64,000 nt of DNA from Misgurnus anguillicaudatus. Taxonomy: Eukaryota > Chordata > Actinopteri > Cypriniformes > Cobitidae. The notes under the pieces are model-generated. The model was not told the origin of the DNA. It ran no database searches and was given only the letters and a program-made list of their open reading frames with translations. The stretch is from positions 31,563,501 to 31,627,500 of the forward strand of contig NC_073353.2 of NCBI RefSeq assembly GCF_027580225.2. The letters run 5' to 3'. The stretch's first letter is position 1. Every line of letters begins with the position of its first letter. This document shows, piece after piece, positions 60,382-64,000 of this stretch. The translations under genes were made by a program, and so were the position numbers.

Positions 60382-61634
60382 GGGCCCTATTTTAACGATC
60401 TGAAACGCAAGTGCGAAGCGCAGAGCGCAAGTGACTTTGTGGGCGGATCTTGGGCGCTGTTGCTATTTTCACGGCGGGAGAAATAAGTCTTGCGCCGGGC
60501 GCAAATCAATAAGGGGTTGGTCTGAAGTAGGTTCATTATTCATAGGTGTGGTTTGGGCGTAACGTCAAATAAACCAATCAGAACGCTATCCAACATTCCC
60601 TTTAAATGCAAGGGCGCAAGTTCCATGGCGGGTTGCTATTATTATGATGGATTTACCAGGCGCACGCCAGGAGCGGTTCACAGCCGAGGAGACCCACGTT
60701 CTTGTAAGAGCAGTCAAAGATAGAGAAGTTGTTTTGTATGAGGATGGGAGAAACCCGCCCGAATCAGCGTCAGTTAAACTGGCGTGAGAGGAAATAGCCG
60801 CAATTGTCTCATCAGCTGCGCCAAGCACTACAATGATGTCAGGAGACGGGGGGATCCCAAGCTTGCCAGCATAAATCGGGCACGCCGGGCACACAGGAGG
60901 ACATCGCTGCGTCCACCCTCACAGCTGAAGGGGTTTGGGGGCTTTGAAATCGGACACAAGAAACGCAAGGTCCAACCCCAAAGTACACTTACAAATCAAG
61001 TTCATATACATAAAGGTTTCTTATGAAAACACTTTAATTATTATTTACATAAAATAAAAGTAATACAGTCACACAACAAACTTATGAAAATATTTTAATC
61101 ATTATTTGCATGATAATTGTTTAACGCTGCCACACAAAATAAATAAAAACTATCACCACAATGCTCACCACTATGATTTCCCTTATCTCATGTGTTAATA
61201 TTTTTTATTGTAACAATTTATGATGATTTCCCTTATCTTATATTTTTTATTGTAAAAATTTATGATTTGCAAAAATAACTGTTGCATCTGTGTAGATTAG
61301 TTAGCAATGCGCGTTGTGCACGCTATACATTATGGTCAAGCATGCGCCCTTAAAATAGCATAATGAACCACGCGCAACGCGCCACTGACTTTAGACTAGT
61401 TTTTTTTTGGTTAGTAGAGCAAATGTTTTTTTAAACTGCAAAATAGCCTAAGAGATGGTTTGCGCCGGAGCACGCCTCCATTTTTTCGCTGAACCGCCCA
61501 GGGAGCGCAAGTTCATTCCCTAGTTTGCCGACGTGCGTCTGTGGAGGGAAAAACCCGCTGTGCGCCGGTGCAAAATACGAAATGATACATGCGTCACTGA
61601 CAAAGTCAATTGCGCTGGGTGCAAGATAGGGCCC
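60382..61634 (+). mobile_element. PIF/Harbinger-like element with broken Myb-like gene
   Basis: The left end GGGCCCTATTTTAACGATCT and the right end TGCAAGATAGGGCCC are inverted at GGGCCCTAT. GC-rich subterminal GCGC clusters at both ends (GCGAAGCGCAGAGCGCAAG; GTGCGCCGGTGC). It carries the Myb/SANT-like remnant at 60644-61020 but no DDE transposase. Confidence 0.75.
60644..61020 (+). pseudogene. Myb/SANT-like protein of a Harbinger element, broken
   Basis: The first frame reads MMDLPGARQERFTAEETHVL, then VRAVKDREVVLYEDG, and stops at 60785-60787 (TGA where a tryptophan would be expected before EEIAAIV). It continues EEIAAIVSSA and then moves to another frame reading CAKHYNDVRRRGDPKLASIN and RARRAHRRTSLRPPSQLKGF. 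FTxEE...LV..V, the aromatic before EEIA, and YNDVRRR are the helix landmarks of the Myb/SANT-like domain encoded by the second ORF of PIF/Harbinger transposons, which binds the element's ends together with the transposase. One nonsense change and at least one frameshift make it non-functional. Identified by motif pattern only. Confidence 0.7.
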
Positions 61635-61753
61635 ATTATGTTTGTGCTTCCCTTTTTAGAAAAGCAAAAGCTGTCATCGAGCTTGACACCCTTACAAATA
61701 CTGCACATCATACACACACACAACTCGCAAACATTTAACAAAAACATCCTTAC

Positions 61754-61908
61754 CCCTGGGTACAGTTGACATGGCAAGGGTGACACTCATTGTTGGCCTC
61801 AGCATATTTGAAGATGAAGCTGTTTGTTCCCTGTAGGCCATCGGGGCATTTCTCCACACAGTTGGGCCCGTCTTTAAAGTGAAGACATTTAACACAGTGA
61901 TCAGGACC
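61754..61908 (-). CDS. erbb4: erbb4 ectodomain exon (exon 15 equivalent, end of domain IV)
   Basis: 51 codons plus two bases: [52 protein letters not shown]. The eight cysteines are spaced as in furin-like cysteine-rich domain IV of ERBB receptors, just outside the membrane. NCT is a potential N-glycosylation site. Acceptor CTCACACAG|GGT, donor CAGGG|GTAAGG. Human ERBB4 as recalled has the same length over this exon. The preceding exon lies beyond the right end of the window. Confidence 0.97.
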
Positions 61909-62499
61909 CTGTGTGAGAGAAAGAGAGCGAGGTAAGAGAGACATAAAATACCAACAACAGCAGATAATAAACATTCCTCAACACACACACACACACAATG
62001 ACCATAACAATCAGCCGGCGCAGGATTTATGGTGGTAATATGGAGAGAGGAGGCAGGAGAGAGGGAATTGTTAGCTCAGATATCAATATAAGAACCATTG
62101 GAGTCAGCCGGGCACCTCATCAACCTACTGTAAAGACAAATACCACTTCACTTACAATATGAAAAGATGCTCCATATTCTTCAGTTTAAAGTCCGACACA
62201 CGCACAGCACCCACATCACCTTAAGAAACGTCTGCGTGCCAGTGGATATGACTGGACCCCTTGTGATAAATGAATAAATGCCTCCAAGCAATTACAGCTG
62301 CTCTTCATTTCACGCTGTAAACCGGCCCTGATGCAATAAAGCAGCGAGTAGATGGCAATGCAAGCCTGACACAGAACATTTCGCTTCCTTACCCAGTCTG
62401 TGAAATCTACTGCTTTCGGCAAACATATGCACTGTTCGCAATTAATGAAATAAATCATTGTTGGAGCTGTGGCCTAGTGCTTGCAAAATGTAAAAAAAC

Positions 62500-63114
62500 T
62501 AGGAGTGCACCGATAAATGCCGATATAAACTAATAATACGTGAATAATACGATAACTATTCTGAATCGCACAGCCGGTATTATTCACAGCTAAGTTATTT
62601 CATGTACTACGGCTTTTGATCAGTTAAGTCTTTATCAATCAAATCACTGTTAGTTTGAGACATTTATAACATGCATTTGAAAAAGCAACACTTGTCACAC
62701 ATAATCATTATACATATTCTTTATTATCATGAAAATACCGGAAAAGGTTTGAAGAACAGCAATATAAATATATCCCTAAGCCATTTCCTGGAGCTGCGTG
62801 TCAATGGCCATGTCCCAAATGGCGCAAAGGGGGCGCTGATGAGCACACTTCAAAGCGTAAAAATGACGGATGGGACTCCCTACGCACTCGTAGACTACAC
62901 AAAAACGCGCAATTTAAATCCGCGAGACCGAAAGTCCACATGAAGTGCGCCATTTGGGACAGGGCCATAGCTGCGTGTGTAAGGTTCTTCGTCTACAGCG
63001 CATATTGGGTTTCTGCACGAGAGCGCCCCCTGGCGTTTGGATGTAGCGGCATTTCACTGTAATTCATTGAGAAGCATATCAAGCATCAAAACCCGATATA
63101 TCGGTGCACCCCTA
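62500..63114 (-). mobile_element. hAT non-autonomous element with perfect 8-bp TSD, hosting a nested MITE
   Basis: AAAAAAAC at 62492-62499 and 63115-63122. Ends TAGGAGTGCACCGATA and TATCGGTGCACCCCTA. CACGAGAGCGCCCCCTGGCG and the following 50 bp are the inverse of 2345-2420, so it belongs to the family of 2310-2969. Contains a second hAT MITE at 62802-62970. Confidence 0.92.
62802..62970. mobile_element. 169-bp hAT MITE nested in hAT element, perfect 8-bp TSD
   Basis: CTGCGTGT at 62794-62801 and 62971-62978. Ends CAATGGCCATGTCCCAAATG and, from the other strand, CTATGGCCCTGTCCCAAATG, extending through GCGCA. The ORF 62671-62943 crosses it and is spurious. Confidence 0.93.
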
Positions 63115-63184
63115 AAAAAAACAGTTGTTTGAGTAGCCTAGCATGATTCATTGTTTACCTATTCATTAATGCATTGGATTTGTA

Positions 63185-63365
63185 CAGAGGTGGAAAAAGT
63201 AATAAAATATTGTACTCAAGTAAAAGTAAAGTTACTTTAATAATATTTTACTTAAGTAAAAGTAAAGTTACTTGTCTAAAAATCTACTCAAGTAAAAGTA
63301 AAAAGTAAGTCATTTAAACTTTACTCAGAGTAAAAGTAACTTTTTTTACAGCGGGAAGAGGTGGA
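63185..63365 (+). repeat. hAT-like end (CAGAGGTGGAAAAAGTAATA)
   Basis: CAGAGGTGGAAAAAGTAATA followed by repeated CTCAAGTAAAAGTAAAGTTA is a known fish hAT end with many AAGTAAAAGTAA units. The matching right end is not in the window. Confidence 0.6.
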
Positions 63366-63743
63366 GGTTCTAGTATAGTTCAAAAACGACAAGGGAATAT
63401 ACATCTCAAACTAGTTGTTTTTAACTGTAGGAACATCTTTACAATTAAAGTGCAATAACAAAAAGTTAATTAAAAAAAAAGCTTTTTTAAAGTAAGAAAC
63501 ATTTATGGAATTATTTAATGATTTTACATGTGAGTTATGCACTTTTGAAGGTGGTCAGCAGCTTGTAAATACAATCACTATAGTAAGGTTGTAATTTATG
63601 TATTCCTGTTAACATACATTATTTTATTAAACTATATATAGTTTAAATGAGCATATAATGAGATGAGTGCCATGTCTATATACATTTGACACGTTTATTA
63701 TTTTCTTACTTCCCTGACCTGGGTACCTGATGACCTTTATTCT

Positions 63744-63767
63744 TCTCTCTCTCTCTCTCTCTCTCTC
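63744..63767 (+). repeat. (CT)n microsatellite
   Basis: Twelve CT dinucleotides without interruption. Confidence 0.95.
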
Positions 63768-64000
63768 GCAATGTCTAATGACCAGCGCATTCTCGAGGAC
63801 GTTTTGAAGTTGTGTTTGACTTGACACAAAGCTGCTATACCTCAGAAGATAATGCGCATGGTATTAAAAACGCGTCGTGCAATTTCGTACTTAAGAGCAT
63901 GAATCCTACCTTTCATAGAAATTAAACACTCGCTTCGCGTCAGTGGAAAGTGGTCGCTTAAATATGACCAGGGGTTTCTTTCATAAGATTTGAACTGAGG

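Noticed and set aside
61533..61786. ORFs on both strands beside erbb4 exon 15
   Set aside because: They overlap the Harbinger terminus and intron; only the spliced exon 61754-61908 fits the receptor.

Overview
This window is a stretch of a teleost fish chromosome, most likely a cyprinid or a close relative. It is AT-rich, contains no bacterial-style operons, and is packed with the short non-autonomous DNA transposons (MITEs) typical of cypriniform genomes. The only host gene I can support is the middle of an erbb4 receptor tyrosine kinase gene on the minus strand. Six exons can be placed to the base by reading frame, splice sites and family match: the last extracellular exon (61754-61908), a 45-bp juxtamembrane exon of the JM-b kind (57352-57396), the transmembrane/juxtamembrane exon (45647-45779), and three kinase N-lobe exons (42218-42340, 41799-41897, 37987-38172). 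They splice into one uninterrupted 741-nt (247-codon) reading frame. The gene enters from beyond the right end; its next exon (HRD/DFG catalytic loop) was not found in the 38 kb to the left, so that intron is either very large or the exon was missed.

Everything else is repeat-derived or featureless. Left third (1-37986): a Tc1/mariner transposase C-terminus at the very start; two kinds of hAT-like elements; a long-inverted-repeat element (17818-18690); a 192-bp tandem satellite (about 13498-15620) that has itself taken insertions; several MITEs bounded by TTAA; a deleted piggyBac-type transposon with TTAA flanks and an N-terminal transposase remnant (30502-31651); and a nested pair at 34228-36836.

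Right part (37987-64000): erbb4 introns filled with the same families, a 902-bp foldback TTAA element (51473-52374) next to a hAT element with a perfect 8-bp target duplication (52401-52907), a PIF/Harbinger-like element carrying a broken Myb/SANT-like gene (60382-61634), and a hAT element containing another hAT MITE, both with perfect 8-bp duplications (62500-63114 and 62802-62970).

The most unusual signal is a group of three elements (34700-36130, 45858-46775, 58747-59574) that share termini beginning GGGTSATTC, have 4-bp target duplications of differing sequence, and carry short motifs scattered repeatedly through their interiors. I do not recognise their superfamily. Nesting is a general theme: at least eight insertions sit inside other repeats and give a relative order of activity. 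All calls are by eye; no alignment or database search was run.
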